In this document: one piece after another, positions 20,701 through 32,962 of the stretch
Numbering within the stretch: the first letter of the stretch is position 1
Layout: each line of letters begins with the position of its first letter
NCBI GenBank assembly: GCA_028571685.1
Contig: CM053162.1
Location: 73,148,351-73,212,350, forward strand
Length of the DNA: 64,000 nt
Direction of reading: 5' to 3'
From: Heterohyrax brucei
Taxonomy: Eukaryota > Chordata > Mammalia > Hyracoidea > Procaviidae
Notes under the pieces: generated by a model
Database searches by the model: none
The model's input: only the letters and a program-made list of their open reading frames with translations
What the model was told of the DNA's origin: nothing
Position numbers and translations under genes: made by a program

Positions 20701-20960
20701 TCTTCCCCAGTTGTGTTTCTTGCAGCTCCCACCCTGAGAGGCTCATCTTCTGACACCACACTGGGCGAGACTCTGATGCTGTTCTTAGGGTTTTCGCTGG
20801 CTAGTCCTTCCTTCTCCTCCTTTGTCTTGGTCTGGAAGCTCAGCTGAAACCTGTCTTCAGTGGGTGACCTGCTCGTGTCTGCATACTGGTGGCACAGCTT
20901 CCAGCATCACAGTGACGTGCAGGACCCCAGAGTGTGACACACTGAGAGACATGGGGGAAA
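17703..20960 (-). mobile_element. RTE/BovB-like LINE, near full length, decayed (antisense)
   Basis: Non-LTR retrotransposon encoding (when intact) an apurinic-like endonuclease and reverse transcriptase in one ORF. Read on the - strand it runs from a 5' end near 20950 ('tgatgctggaagctgtgcca') to a 3' end near 17703. After removing the inserted AfroSINE it is about 3.1 kb, close to the ~3.2 kb typical of BovB-type elements. The RT catalytic region survives at about 18430-18480, where the frame reads HADDT instead of the family YADDT. Many frameshifts and stops make it non-functional. AfroSINE inserted at 20070. Confidence 0.85.
20070..20233 (-). mobile_element. AfroSINE nested in RTE
   Basis: Tail complement 'gaaacccaaaacccactgct', then 'gagttgattccgattcatac', ending 'gctaccagggtttcc' at the A-box side. 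Interrupts the RTE endonuclease region. Confidence 0.92.
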
Positions 20961-20970
20961 CAGTGTGTTC

Positions 20971-21003
20971 ACTGTGGTGATGGCAGTGGGTTTGGTTTTG
21001 GGT
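20971..21003 (+). mobile_element. Tail-only AfroSINE/RTE fragment
   Basis: 'gatggcagtgggtttggttt' then 'tggg' matches the SINE tail alone, next to the 5' end of the antisense RTE. Confidence 0.5.
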
Positions 21004-21222
21004 TATGACTTTAAAAATAACAAATGATGTAGGTAAATTGTTCTGTCTGTTTTTTTAGATTTGTGTTTGCAAACTTTGAAAATTGGGAAGAAAATGATGG
21101 AATGCAAACCACTGCTCTACTGTCCTCCTGTTTCCTTTATTTCCCTAGTTTGTTGTTTATTCTTTCATGATTTGTTAAAAATAAATACAAGCATGTATGA
21201 TTTTATTATCCCCCTCTTACCC

Positions 21223-21262
21223 CGAATCATGGGTCTGACTCGACGGCACTTGGCTTGGCTTT
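21223..21262 (+). mobile_element. Tail-only AfroSINE/RTE fragment
   Basis: 'gggtctgactcgacggcact' followed by 'tggcttggcttt' is the terminal segment of AfroSINE/RTE without any upstream body. Confidence 0.65.
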
Positions 21263-21674
21263 ACCCCAAAAGTATCGTACTGTATATATAGTTTTGAATC
21301 TTTTTTTAAAATTTGTTTGTATGTATATTTATCATGGTTTAGGTGGAGGTTTGCAGAGAAAAATTCCTCATTCAGTGACTAGCCTACGTTATCCTGTGAC
21401 ACTGGTGGCAGTCCCGGGATTTGAGAGCACCTTCTCCTTCTGGACTTCGGGTTCCCTGTTACTCACTCTCCTGTTCCCTCCTGCCTTCTGTCTCAGCCCC
21501 TGGGCTGGTGTGCTGGTTGAGCTGTACATATTGTTGTTTGTTTTATGGGCCTGTCTAAGCTCAGACTGAAGGGTGAACCTCAGGAACGACTTTAGCGCTG
21601 AGTTAAAAGAATGTCGTTGGGCTACCATTTCAGAGTTTTACCAGTCTGTCAGACCAGTAAGTTTGGTCTTTTTG

Positions 21675-21697
21675 GTGTGTGTGTGTGTGTGTGTGTG
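21675..21697. repeat. (TG)n microsatellite
   Basis: About 11 TG units within the L1 3' UTR. Confidence 0.9.
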
Positions 21698-23089
21698 AGT
21701 TAGAATTTTATTGTATGTTGTTCTCCAGCTCTGTCCGGACTCCTCTATTGTGACCCCTGCTAGCTGTTGGTGGTGGTAGCAGGGTACCACGTGGCTGTAC
21801 CGATCCCGATCTGGTGGACTCTGTGGTAGCTGTGCTCCGTTAGTCCTCTGCATGAATCCTTCCCTGTGTCCGTGGTTCTCTTCATTCTCCTTCACTCCAG
21901 ATAGGCTGGGACCAGTGGGATGTCTTCGATGACCACTCACAAGCTTTTAGAACCCCAGACACTGCTCACCAAAGTAGAATGTAAAGCATTTTCTCTGTAA
22001 ACTGTATTATGCCAGTCGAGCTAGATGTTCCTTGAGACCGTAGTCCCCACAACCCTCAGTGCAGTTGTTTGGTCCCTCTGGGAGTTGGGATGTGTCTGTG
22101 GAGCCCCCACAACCATGCTTGCTCAGGCTGCGCTGACTTTACGCCTCACCAAAGTTATTACTTGTCTGTCGTCTACTCAGGATTTTTCCCTCCGCACTTC
22201 TCTTGTCGTGTAATCACCAAAGATTGCTTCTTTGTGTGTGTGGACCTTTCCATGAGTTTTTGTGACCGTGGTCTCATACAGTATTTGTGGTTTTGTGATG
22301 GACTCATTTCACTTGGCATAATGTCCTCCAGAATTGTTGTTTGTCATTGCCTGTGTTCCATTGTGTGTGTGTGCTGTAGGTTGTTGTTCACCCATTTGTT
22401 GATGGGCACTTATGTTGTTTCCATCTTTTTGCTATTGTGAATAGTATTGTAATGAACATGGTTGTGCATATGTCTATTTACGTGACAGCTCTTATTTCTT
22501 CAGCATATATTCCTAGGAGTGGGTTTGCTGGATTGTATGGTATTTCTGTTTCTCACTTTTTAAGGAAGTGCCATTATCATTTTCCAGAATAATTTAGTTG
22601 TACTGTTTTGCATTCCTACCAGCAGTGTATAAGAATTCTGATATCCCTGCTGCTTCTCCAACATTTTCATGCCATTAATATTGGGGTGAGATGATGTCTC
22701 ATTGTAGTTTTGAGTTGGATTTCTCTAATGGCTAATGACTGTGATTTCTCCTCATGTATCTGTTGGGTACCTGAATATCTTTGGTGAAGTGTCTGTTCAT
22801 ATCCTTTGCTGATTTTTTAATCAGATTATCTGTCTTTCTGTTGTAGAGGTATTAGGGTTTTCTGTACATTTTAGAGATTAGACCTTTGTTGAATTTTTCA
22901 TAGCCGAACATTTTTGTTCCCAGCCTGTAGGTTCTCTTTTTACTTTTTTGGTAAAGTTTTTTGATGACCGTAAGTGCTTAATTTTTGTAAGTTTGCAGTT
23001 ATCTAGCTTATCTTCTGTTGTTTGTGCGTAGTTAAATTATGGTTGGTATCCTATTTATGGTATTAAGGCCTCTAGCATTGATCTTGCAG

Positions 23090-24385
23090 AAGTCATTGAA
23101 CAGTATCATTAATACCATGCGCAAGTAAGCTTTTGCACAAGATCATTCAAAAGCAGCTGCAGCAGTATATTGGCAGGGAACTACCAGAAATTCAAGCCAG
23201 ATTCATAAGAGGATGTAGAACCAGGGATAGCATTGCTAATGTCAGATGGATCTTGGCTGAAAGCAGAGAATACCAGAAAGATGTTTGCCTATGTTCCTGT
23301 TGACTATGCAAAGGCATTTGACTGTGTGGATCATGACAAATTATGTCTAACATTGAGGAGATTGTGAATTTTGACACAGTTATGCTCATGAGGAATCTAT
23401 ACATGGATCAAGAGGCAGCTGTTCAAATAGCACAAGGGGATACAGCATGGCTTAAGTTCAGGAAAGGTGTTTGTCAGGGCTATATCCTTTCACCATACCT
23501 TTTCAGTCTGTATGCCAAGCAGATAATCTGAGAAGCTGGATTATATGAAGAAGAATGAGGCATCAGGATTTGAGGAAGACTCACTAACAACCTACATTCC
23601 ACCTTACTTGGTGAAAGTGAAGAGGATTTGAAACACTTACTGATGAGGATCAAAGACCACAGCCTCTAGTATGGATTGCACCTCAACATCAAGAGAACAG
23701 AAATCCTCACAACTCGACCAGTAAGTAGCATCATCATAAATGGAGAAAAGATTGATGTTGTCAAGGATTTCATCGTACTTGGTTCCACAGTCAACACCAA
23801 TGGAAGCAGCAGTCAAGAAATCAAAATACACAGCATATCAGGAAAATCTGCTGCAAAGGACCTCTTTAAAGTATTGGAAAGTAAAGATGCCACTGTGAAG
23901 ACCAAGGTGCTCGCTCCTGACCCAAGCCATCGCATTTTTGGTGGTATCACATGCAGGCAAAAGTTGGACATTGAATATAAGGAAGACATAAGAAGAATTA
24001 ATGCCTTTGAGTTGTGGTATTGGAGAAGAATGCTGAATGTACCGTGAACCATCAAAAGAACAAACAGATCTGTTCTGGAAGAAGTTCAACCAGAGTGCTC
24101 CTTGGAAGGAGAGGTGGCAAGACTGTGTTTTACCTGCTTTGGATATGTTGTCAAAAGGGATCAGTCCTTGGAGAAGGACATCATGCTTGGTAGAGTGGAA
24201 GGTCAGTGAAAAAGAGGAAGACACTCGATGAGACGGACTGACACAGTGGCTACAATGATGGGTTTAAGCGTAAAAGTGATTGTGGACGTGTGCAGGAGCA
24301 GGCAGTGTTTTGTTGTGTTGTGCACAGGGTCACTGCGAGTCAGAACCAACTCAGTGGCACCTAATAACCACAACATCATCTTCGG
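23090..24385 (+). mobile_element. RTE/BovB-like LINE 3' portion nested in L1
   Basis: Sense 3' ~1.3 kb covers the RT C-terminal half ('gcatttgactgtgtggatca' is the F-D-C-V-D-H motif of this family). It ends in the typical tail 'cactgcgagtcagaaccaac' with a short 'cacctaataacca' terminus. Several stops break the frame. Confidence 0.88.
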
Positions 24386-24708
24386 TTTTTGGTTTTATGT
24401 ATGGATTTTTGCTCCATTTTGAATTAGTTTTTGTGTATGGTGTGAAATGTGGGTCCTGTTCCATCTTTTTACAGATTGATATCCAGTATGCTAGCAGCAT
24501 TTGTTAAAAAGATTGTCTTTTCCTCATTTAGTGGACTTTGGGCTTTTGTTGAAGACCAGGTGACCATAGGTAGATGGACTTGCATCTGGATTCTTAATTC
24601 TGGTATGCACATTTATCAGTATATGTTGGAGATCTCTCCACATTAGTAAGCAGAGATTTTCCTTTTTTTTTCTAACAGTAATTGTGTATTCTGTTATGTG
24701 ACTGTAAA

Positions 24709-24852
24709 GCTAAACCAAGCCCACTGCCATTGAGTCGGTTCCAACTGATAGCAAGTCTGTAGGTCAGGGTAGAACTGCCCGAGTGTCCAACCTTTTGCCA
24801 ACCTTTTGGTTAGTGGTTGTAACACTTAACCACAATAACACCAGGGTTTCTG
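24709..24852 (-). mobile_element. AfroSINE copy (antisense, internal deletion)
   Basis: 'aaaccaagcccactgccatt' tail complement and 'aacaccagggtttct' A-box end. The middle ('ccaaggagcgcc' part) is missing and 'ccaaccttttgccaaccttt' is a small local duplication. Confidence 0.88.
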
Positions 24853-24854
24853 AC

Positions 24855-25400
24855 CTTGGTTTAATTCCACTAGTGCTTTATCTCTGGACACTTGGGTCAT
24901 TTCCAGTCTTTTGCTGGATGGAAGAGTGCAGCAGTGAAGCACTTGGAATGTTTGTGGTTTTTCATTGTGTATTTCATATGCTGTGGTATAAGTTCCCAGA
25001 AGACCTGTTGTTTGATAGATGGCACCAAAGTCTCCTCTACAGAGAATGCACGGGTTTGCTGTCCCCCCAGGAGTCCTCTGTGGAGAGTGGACAGTTGGCT
25101 GTCCCCCCAGGAGTCCTCTGTGGAGAGTGGACAGTTGGCTGTCCCCCCAGGAGTCCTCTGTGGAGGGTGGACAGTTTGTCTTTGAGGATGCTTATTTCTC
25201 CATAGCCTTTTAAACAATATATATGTTAGACTTCTCAATTTTTGTTAGTAGTTGATGAGTGGCGTCTCACTGTAGTTTCTGATTCTCATTTTTCTGAGTA
25301 GGAGTGGGGTGAACACCTCTTCGTCTGTTTATGGGCCTTGGTTTCATTATATGCACTTGTACTCTCCTTGTCTTTGCTCATTCTTGTATAAATAAGGTAC
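24855..25400 (-). mobile_element. L1 3'-region remnant (antisense)
   Basis: T-rich L1-like text ('ggacacttgggtcatttcca', 'gcagtgaagcacttggaatg', 'gatgagtggcgtctcactgt'). Contains a 40-bp minisatellite. Confidence 0.6.
25058..25177. repeat. 40-bp minisatellite (3 copies)
   Basis: Units start at 25058, 25098 and 25138 with gctgtccccccaggagtcct. The copies are almost identical, so the expansion is recent compared with the surrounding L1. Confidence 0.95.
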
Positions 25401-25669
25401 TTTTTGATATTTTGGAGTGCTGGTAATGAACTTTTGATGGTCATGCTTTGCTTTAATGCATCAAGAATATACAAGCTGAGGAATCCTAATGCACGGCATA
25501 GACAGACTGCAAATTTATCACAGTGCGCAGACAGCAGAAGACACAATAGGTAGCTGGGAACGCCTAAAAATCAAACGCTTAGGCTCATACACAGATGTCT
25601 CTGAAGGTAAAAAGACTACCTACAGACAGGGAAGGAATTTTGGCTATGACGAATCTGACTGACGTCTAA
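25401..25669. other. Unassigned intronic DNA between L1 pieces
   Basis: No family or gene recognised. It may belong to one of the adjoining L1 copies. Confidence 0.3.
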
Positions 25670-26995
25670 TCTCCATTATCTACAAGGCACTGCAAAACAA
25701 GAAAAAGACAAATAACACAGTTTAAAAAAGTAGATGAAAGAGATGAATTGGCACACCACCAAAGAAGACATCCAGGCAGCTAACACACACGTGAGGAAAT
25801 GCTCACAATCATTAGCCGTGAGAGAAATCCAAATCAGCACTATAGTGAAATACCATCTCACCCCAGCAAGGTTGGCATTAATACAAAAAACACAAAACAA
25901 CAAATGCTGGCAAGGCTGTGGAGAGACCAGAGACCAGGACTCTACTTCTGTACTGCCGGTGAGAATGTCAAGTGGTACAGCCGCTTTGGAAGTTGATTTG
26001 GTACTGTCTTCAGAAGCTAGAAATAGAAATACCATATGGTCCCACAGTCCCACTTTCTTTCTGAATGTGTCCTAGAGAAATGACGGCTGTCACGCGAATG
26101 AATACATGCATGCCGGCGTTTACTGTGGCACTGTCCTCAACAGCAAGAAAGGCGGGATCGACCTGGGTGTCCTTTAACGGACGAATGCGTAAACAAAGTG
26201 TGGCACAGTCGCAGAGCGGAGCCCTGTGACATGGTGAAGAATAATGACGGCCTGAGGAAGCGTCTCTGTAGCACAGAGTCATCTGGAAGGCATTGTGCTG
26301 AGTGGAGTTATGCAGTTGCAAAAGAGCCAATATGGGATAAGACCACTGCTATAAGGACTTAAGAAAAGGTTTAAGCACAGAAAAAATAATCTTTGATGGT
26401 TACAAGGGTGAGGAGGGAGGGACAAGGAGTCTTCATAGATTAGATATGAGTTTAGGAACTGACTTAGGTGGGGGCAGTGACAGCACACAACGGAAGGGAA
26501 GTTAGCACGACTGGACTAAAAGCTAAAAGCTCAAAGGTTTTCTGAATAACTCAGTGTTTTAAAGAGTAGTGAGGGACAGGGACCTGGGGACCGTGGTTGC
26601 AGGGGACATCTAGCCTAAAATGGCATAACTAGGTTTTTTTTTTAAAAAAGAAAATGTTCTGCACCCCACTTTGGTGAGTGGTGTCTGGGGTCTTAGAAGC
26701 AAGCGGCCATGTAAGTGGCATCAGTTGGTCTCAGACCACCTGGAGCAGAGGAGGACCAAAGGACATCGAAGACATGAGGAAGCTGTGGGCTCAGCAGACC
26801 GAGGGGCTGTGTGATGCAGAGACCACTTTAGCAGACAGAAGAAGTCGATGGTGCCCAGCCACCAACAGTGGCTGCCCTGACAGGGAACACAGAGTACAGT
26901 CCTTGTTGTAGCAGGAGAAAAATGGGTGTGCAGTACTAGAACTCCATTAGAAAACGTACCTGATGGCCTGTCATACTGGAGGGAAGTTTGGATGA
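25670..26995 (+). mobile_element. L1 3' portion (sense): ORF2 end and 3' UTR
   Basis: The frame at 25734-26075 aligns with the ORF2 C-terminal part of the full-length L1 (shared 'YHLTP..LA.IQKTQNNKCW'). The 3' UTR follows with 'ggtgagtggtgtctggggtc'. The ORF is broken after about 110 codons. Confidence 0.8.
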
Positions 26996-28624
26996 TAGTT
27001 ATGACATAGCTTTGGCTTGGAATATGTGTATTTGGTACTAACTAGGTCACTGAAGAAAATTAAAGTACGAAATCAAGTTTCTAGCTGTAAGTCACTTGGC
27101 TCAGTGTTCCATCTGTGACATGTCTGAGTCCGGATAGAGATGCTGAGTGATGGTGACATTTTGAGTTTGCTTTTGGGAAACTGAGAGGGAGGGGTCAGAA
27201 TCCCTGAGTTACCTGTGATGCTGAGTTTCGGCACTTGGGACCTGTGTTGACTGGTCGATGGTTTGCAGAGATGACCGCTGTGGCTGTGGAGAGGGAGAGT
27301 GAACTCTTCTTACTGTGCGGCAGTTTCTGCTGATTGGTTAGACAGAAAGGAGAGCCACTGTCAAAAGACAGACGCTGCCTGGTTGGTCCAGTGAGTGAAC
27401 CAGCGTGAGTTCAGCTGAAAAGCAGACAGCGGCAGTGGGCCATTGTCGTGCTGGGGCTGTTTTTTAAAAGCAGTTGGTGATGTTGTGTGTCGGTGAGTCT
27501 TATTTATAGATTGTATTTCCAGATGTCCACAGAGTGGTGGGTATTTTCCTTTACAGTGTATGTAACTTAACAGTAAATGTATTTTATACCACATTTGACA
27601 TTTTTGGGACTTATCTTAACTCAAATTCTGGGTTATTTGCAATCTCCTTTCCTTTTTTGAAATCATCACTTCTTACCCTGTCTAGTTAACCATTGTTCTC
27701 TTAGTGTTTGAATTTTTCCTTGTGTAGTTCTGGAAAGGATTAAGGATGGTTTGTGAAAAACGATGTAATTTAAAACATACACACACAAAAAACAGGTCTG
27801 CGGAAGGTGGTGAGGACACGGGAACAAAGGGTAAGTAAGGGTGGAAACGAGGGCGGGACACCGAGAATGAGGCAGCGAAGAGATTCCTGTCGTGAGGGCC
27901 TGCATGTTTGGGAGGCAGGCCAGCAGTCGGGCTCTCAGCTTTTTGCCAGCTGGTGCCAAAAGGGGCATGCTCTGGGTTAGGGTGCTCGTAAGTGACAAAG
28001 GGGAGCCCTGGGGCTCCACCAGTGGGGCTAGCGGCTCACCGCAAGGTGGATGGTCTGGACCCCCGTTTGAGAGACCCGGCAGTCTGCTGCTGTCAGGACT
28101 ACAGACCTCAGAACCGTCCGTGGAAGATGGATGCTGTCACGTGGGGTTGCGGATGGTCAGACCTGATGTGACTGTATCTTTAGTCACAGCAGATTGGGAA
28201 AGTGGGCACTTAGGAGAAGCACGGCTGGTCTTGGTTCTGAGTAAGACCCGCAGACCGTTCCTCTCGTGTGTCTCCCCGAGAGCACCCTGTATGATGCATC
28301 ACCAATATCCACAAAGTCAGTGACCCCTGGGCTCTCCTACATGTCCTTGAATGAAAGTGTGTGGTGTGTCATCAGAGCACGATTTAGCAAAAAGTGGTGC
28401 TGCAGGGGCCAGAATCAGGGGTCTAGAAATGCAGTTTTCTGCTGGTTTTGGCTTAATCCAGGCATAGATCTTATAATATTTAGAGGGGAGGTATATAACC
28501 GTTTATTTTCCCACCTCCTTTTTTCTTGACTATTGATCCCTTAGAGAATATTCTGCAAGCTGTTAACCTTTCCCTTAGTAAAATCATGAATGTCCAGGCC
28601 CCGTGACTTCTGACTGTAAGAATG

Positions 28625-28628
<4 letters not shown>
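26996..28628. other. Intronic, no gene or repeat assigned
   Basis: About 1.6 kb of mostly unique-looking sequence. The longest frame (27892-28323, +) has no recognised similarity and no splice-consistent context that I can support. Confidence 0.4.

Positions 28629-28663
<35 letters not shown>
28629..28663. repeat. (TG)n microsatellite
   Basis: About 16-17 uninterrupted TG units. It is long enough to be polymorphic. Confidence 0.95.
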
Positions 28664-28666
<3 letters not shown>

Positions 28667-29056
28667 TCCTGATTACTGGGCGTCAGCGAGTTCCAGGCTC
28701 TGTGTTTCAAACTTCAAATTTAAGATTATTTCCAAAAATGATTGTGCTTCAAAGCTATCTGTTTGAATGTGGGAATGTGGCATGCACATTCTGGGGGTGG
28801 ATATTGGCCCTCTGCCTGGATGCTCTTCCTCAGGTCACCTCTTTTGGGAGTCAGACTCTTCAGCTTTCATACGGTGGTATTAATCTTATCCAGAGCTTGT
28901 TTGCTTTCTGTAGTATTACTCTTATCCAGAGCGTGTTTACTTTTCAAGCTTGATGTTAAGAATAACTCAGCCTGTCTTGGCCACTTAAAAACAGACATTT
29001 AACCTTACACAATCAAATTTATAAAATATACTAATTGGAAGATGTGTGCCTAATTG
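28664..29056. other. Intronic, small 36-bp direct duplication
   Basis: 'cttatccagagcttgttt' (near 28884) recurs as 'cttatccagagcgtgttt' (near 28920) at 36-bp spacing. Nothing else recognised. Confidence 0.5.
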
Positions 29057-29222
29057 AACCCAAACCAAACCCACTGCCTTTAAGTGGATTCTGACTCATA
29101 GTGACCCTATAGGACAGAGCAGAATGGCCCCATAGAGTTTCCAAGGAGCACTTGGTGGAGTCTGACTGCCCACCTTTTGGTGAGCAAGTGTAGCACTTAA
29201 CCGCTGCACCACTAGGGTGTCC
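29057..29222 (-). mobile_element. AfroSINE copy (antisense)
   Basis: 'aacccaaaccaaacccactg' start, 'agtttccaaggagcacttgg' body, and 'gctgcaccactagggtgtcc' end. Confidence 0.92.
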
Positions 29223-30504
29223 CTGCCTAATTAAGGGTGTTATTTACCTGGAGTGTGTAGGAGGTACTAACGTGTTTTTAAGTGGAGACCTGTTAACTCA
29301 CAAAGAGCACAGTGATTGATAAAATTAAGCATGTTACATGCCTGTGTGTCTATTTTATGTTTATAGAGATAGATAACTCATTTTAACTCCTATGTATATA
29401 TGTACATAAATGTGAATTCTGTGTATGCAGTTTGAGTTTGAGGTATGGCCTGGACTCTGTTAAAACACCCGTGTTTCATTCACAGGCTTGAATGCCCTAA
29501 CTTTTAACATGCATCTCTCTTCAGTTATTAACTTGGTTTGATATCAGATTGATCATTAAATAAAAGTAAAGGCAAAAAATAATAACAAACTTCTTTTAGG
29601 ACAGTTCTGTCAATTATGTCATTTCACATAAGTATCTAGATGCCAGTGTTTAGAACTCTAGATAAATGTAATATGCTAGATAAGTGATGAAGGCCGTTTG
29701 CCCCAAATGATGATTTAGATGAAAATACAGACTCTTTTGCTCTACCTAGTTTTTGATTAAGAAGTGTGAAGTAACACAGGCGTTCTGTTTTGGTCTTGTT
29801 TCTGTCCACTTGGAACGAGCAAGCTCTGAGATTCAAGTACATCTTCTGGCATCAGAGGAGTTTTAGAGTGGAGTGCTGACTGACTTTTTGCTACCTGTCC
29901 CCAGCAAGTCTCTTTATTCTTGCTGTTCTCAAGAGCTCTAGTTTTGAAACTTTGTTTCTGGTTTTTCTTTCACAATTTGTGTCTTGGTTTCTCTCCTCCT
30001 GTTTGTATTTAACTTTGTATCTCCCTTCTCTTTTCTCTAAGAACTCTAAAACACCCATTGTCCAGTGAAACCTCTCAGTGAACAAGACCCTTCCCAAAGC
30101 AACCAAATTCTGTTTGTTTCACAAACAAGAAAATTCTAAAGGTAGTGATGTGAAATACGGTCTTATCAAGCCGTTTGAGTAAGAAAAGCACTGTGAAGCT
30201 GGGTGTGCTGCGGCATGACCAAGTCAGTGGAGGACCCTGTGGTGCCGAGTTTGATCTGGGGAGAGAGCGCTTGTGAGGCACACTAACAAACAAGAGGGCC
30301 AGTGGGGCGCTCCAGCGGCTGGTTGTTAATGAGATGGCAGAACGGCTTGTCTTGTGAGGAGGCTGCATCCAGGGAAGAGCTTTTGGCACTGGTCTGGTGA
30401 AGGTCAGGAAAAGGGAGATAAGAGGAGCTCTTGAAATCCAAAGAAAAGATGTTATTGGAAGTATTTCAGATGGTAAGCCTGAGTCTGACTGTGTATGTTT
30501 ATTC
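29223..30504. other. Intronic, no gene or repeat assigned
   Basis: About 1.3 kb of unique-looking sequence. No repeat signature or exon recognised. It is one of the few repeat-poor stretches, so a reasonable place to look for conserved noncoding sequence. Confidence 0.4.
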
Positions 30505-31930
30505 TTTACTAATTTAAACTTTTTATTTTGAGATAGTTAATGGGTTCACATTAGAAAGAATTGCAGGAAGACCGTTGTGCCTTTCCCCAGTTGGTCCAGC
30601 GGTGACATCTGACAAAACGCTGGTGCATTGTCACAGCCAGTGTGTGGACACTGTTAGGGTCAATCAGAAAACACTTCCGTCACCGCAGTGGTGCTCACGT
30701 TGCCCTCCTGTAGCCACGCCTGCTTCCCCTTTTGTCTTTGCCTTCTCTTGAACTGCTAATATGTTTTTCATTGCTATAAGTTTGTCACTTCAAGAATGTT
30801 ATATAAATAGAATCTCATATAATCTTTTGAAATTGGCTTTTTTCACTCAACATAATTCCTTGGAGATTTAGGTTGTAGGTTGTTGTGTATGAGTAATTTA
30901 TTGCTGTTCACTCTAAGCAGGAGTCAATGGCGTGGATATACCAGTTTTTTTATTTGCCCATTGAAAGACATCTGGGTGGTTTCTGGTTTGGGGCTATTAC
31001 AAATAAAGTTACTAAAAATTTTGGGTACAGCTTTTTGTGTGAATGTTTGTTTTTCATTTTCTTGGACATATATCCCTAGGAGAGGAATTGCTGGGTTATG
31101 TAGTAGCTCAGTGATGACTTGTTTGAGGAGCTGCCCAACTGTTTTCTGAAGTGGTTGCACCATTTTACATTCCTGCCTGCAGTTGGTGAGGGTTCCAGTG
31201 TCTCCACAGCTGTTGGTGATCTTTTTTATTTTTCATTCTAGCCGTCCTTGTGCTGGTGAAACGGTGTCTCACTGTGGTTTGGATGAGCATTTCATGGATA
31301 ACTGTAGAAGTCTAGCAGCTTTTCTTGTGCCTTTTTTTAAAAAAAATTTTTTATTGTGTTTTAGGCAAAAGTTTACACAGCAAATGAGGTTTCCATTTAA
31401 CAACTTCTGTATAACTTGTTCTATGATGTTGGTTACATTTTTTTATAATGTGTCAGTATTCTCCTTATTTCTTTTCTTTTTGTCCTGTTCCTGTTAATCT
31501 GGCTTTCCTGCCTCTCTTTAGCTTCTTATTTTTGTTTTAGGGGAAATGTTGACCATTTGTCCTCCTGCAGTTGATGATTTAACAGAGCACAGTGTTCACG
31601 GGGACTGTTGCTTATTTTATAACCCAGTCTGTCATTTGGATAAAAGGTAACTGTAGTCAGTGGTTCAAAGGGTATCTTAGGGCAATAGTCTCAGGATTTC
31701 TTCAGGTCTCAGCCTCTGTACAGTCGGTCTGGCCTTTCTAGAAATTTGAGTTTTGCTCTATACTTTTGTCCCTTTCTGCCTGGGACCTCTGTTGTGTCCC
31801 TGGTCACAATGATCAGTCGTAGTAGCTGGGCACTGTCTACCTCTCCCTTCCTTTCTGACTGTTTCTTTGCTCTGTCGTGTTGCTGTGGTTCTGGGTTTTT
31901 AACATCTGCATTTTGCTTGGTAACCTTGAT
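30505..31930 (-). mobile_element. Old L1 3' portion and L1 3' UTR remnant (antisense)
   Basis: 30505-31330 is L1M-like ('tttttcactcaacataattc', 'atatatccctaggagaggaa', 'ttgctgggttatgtagtagc'). 31340-31930 begins a second 3' end ('tttttattgtgttttaggca') related to 5985-6420. Two successive antisense L1 pieces are likely. Confidence 0.7.
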
Positions 31931-32804
31931 TCCCACAGTTGTTTAGCATTAGGCCTGTCTTTTAACAGGGGAAAGAAATGCTCCTCCACCCTGCCTGAGT
32001 TCCTTATCTTGGGTCATTTTTTTGTTAGATTGGTTTCATCTGCAAGTAATCTTCTCTAGAACTGTTGCTAGACACTGTGTTCCCCAAATTGTTCGTGCTT
32101 GCTTGTATTAGCACTGTTTAGTTCATCCTTAGAGCAGAAAATGCACACAACTGGTGAAAGCATATTAAACTTTTCCCCCTTTTGTAAAGGAAGTGCTGGG
32201 TAGCCCGTTTATGAGTGGTACGGTGTTGTGGCTGTCTGTCTGTCTGCTCCAGCATCCTAAGTGTGCTGTGTCTGTCCTCAGAGTTGCCTGTAAGACGGAT
32301 GCTGGAGCTCCAGCAATCACATCTGTGTTCCAGATGGGCTGAAAAAGAGGCAGTTGGATAAATAGCGAAAAAGACATTTCTCCCAACTAATTCACTTCTG
32401 TTTAGTATGATCCTCTGAAACCATACCCCAGAGTTTTCTCTCTTAACTCATTAGCTAACCCTAGCTAGAAGGCTAAGAAATGTAATCTTTGAAGCTGAGT
32501 TTATTGCTGCTTGAGTAAATCAGAGTTCTTTAAGTTAGAATGGATACCTGGTAGGCAACTAGAATCTCTCCCTGTGTAAATGTTGCCAGCCTTTAATGTG
32601 ATGTTATCATGTTGCTCAAATCCACATTCAAAATAAATTCTCCTGGAGATCTGCCTCTTTAGGTGCTCCGTTCTCCTGCTGTGGTCTGAGTTGATAGATC
32701 CTGAGCTGTGGTTGATTACTGTTGTTCTAGGACTTCTCCCTATTATTCTGAATTTACTTTCCTGGATTCTGTTTTCTTTCTCGATTTATTCGCTTTGGTA
32801 ATGG
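31931..32804. other. Intronic, no gene or repeat assigned
   Basis: Unassigned sequence between L1 and the RTE tail. Confidence 0.35.
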
Positions 32805-32955
32805 TCGTTGTTGTTAGGCTCCGTCTGAATGGTTCCAACTTGTGGTGCCCGTCTGCACCACTGGAGGAGACCCTCCTGGCCTTGCACCAGCCCCGCAGCT
32901 GTTTTTATGCTTGAGCCTGTGCTGATGCGGCCACTGTGTCTCTTGTCTTGCTGTC
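32805..32955 (-). mobile_element. RTE/BovB-like LINE 3' tail (antisense)
   Basis: 'gtcgttgttgttaggctccg' is the reverse of the (caa)-rich RTE terminus. 'tttttatgcttgagcctgtg' and 'gatgcggccactgtgtctct' follow as in longer copies. Confidence 0.7.
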
Positions 32956-32962
32956 ATCCTGG

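Larger units (their letters stand above)
21300..24610 (-). mobile_element. L1 (antisense) 3' UTR plus ORF2 end, split by RTE
   Basis: 3' UTR from 21300 ('agcttttagaaccccagaca' near 21940, 'atgccagtcgagctagatgt' near 22010). ORF2 3' coding sequence continues from about 22250 to 23089 and resumes at about 24386-24610 ('tttgttgaagaccaggtgac'). The gap is the sense-strand RTE. A (TG)n run lies at 21675-21697. Confidence 0.8.

Noticed and set aside
27892..28323. 143-codon frame in unassigned intronic DNA.
   Set aside because: No recognised similarity and no splice-consistent structure. Compatible with chance.
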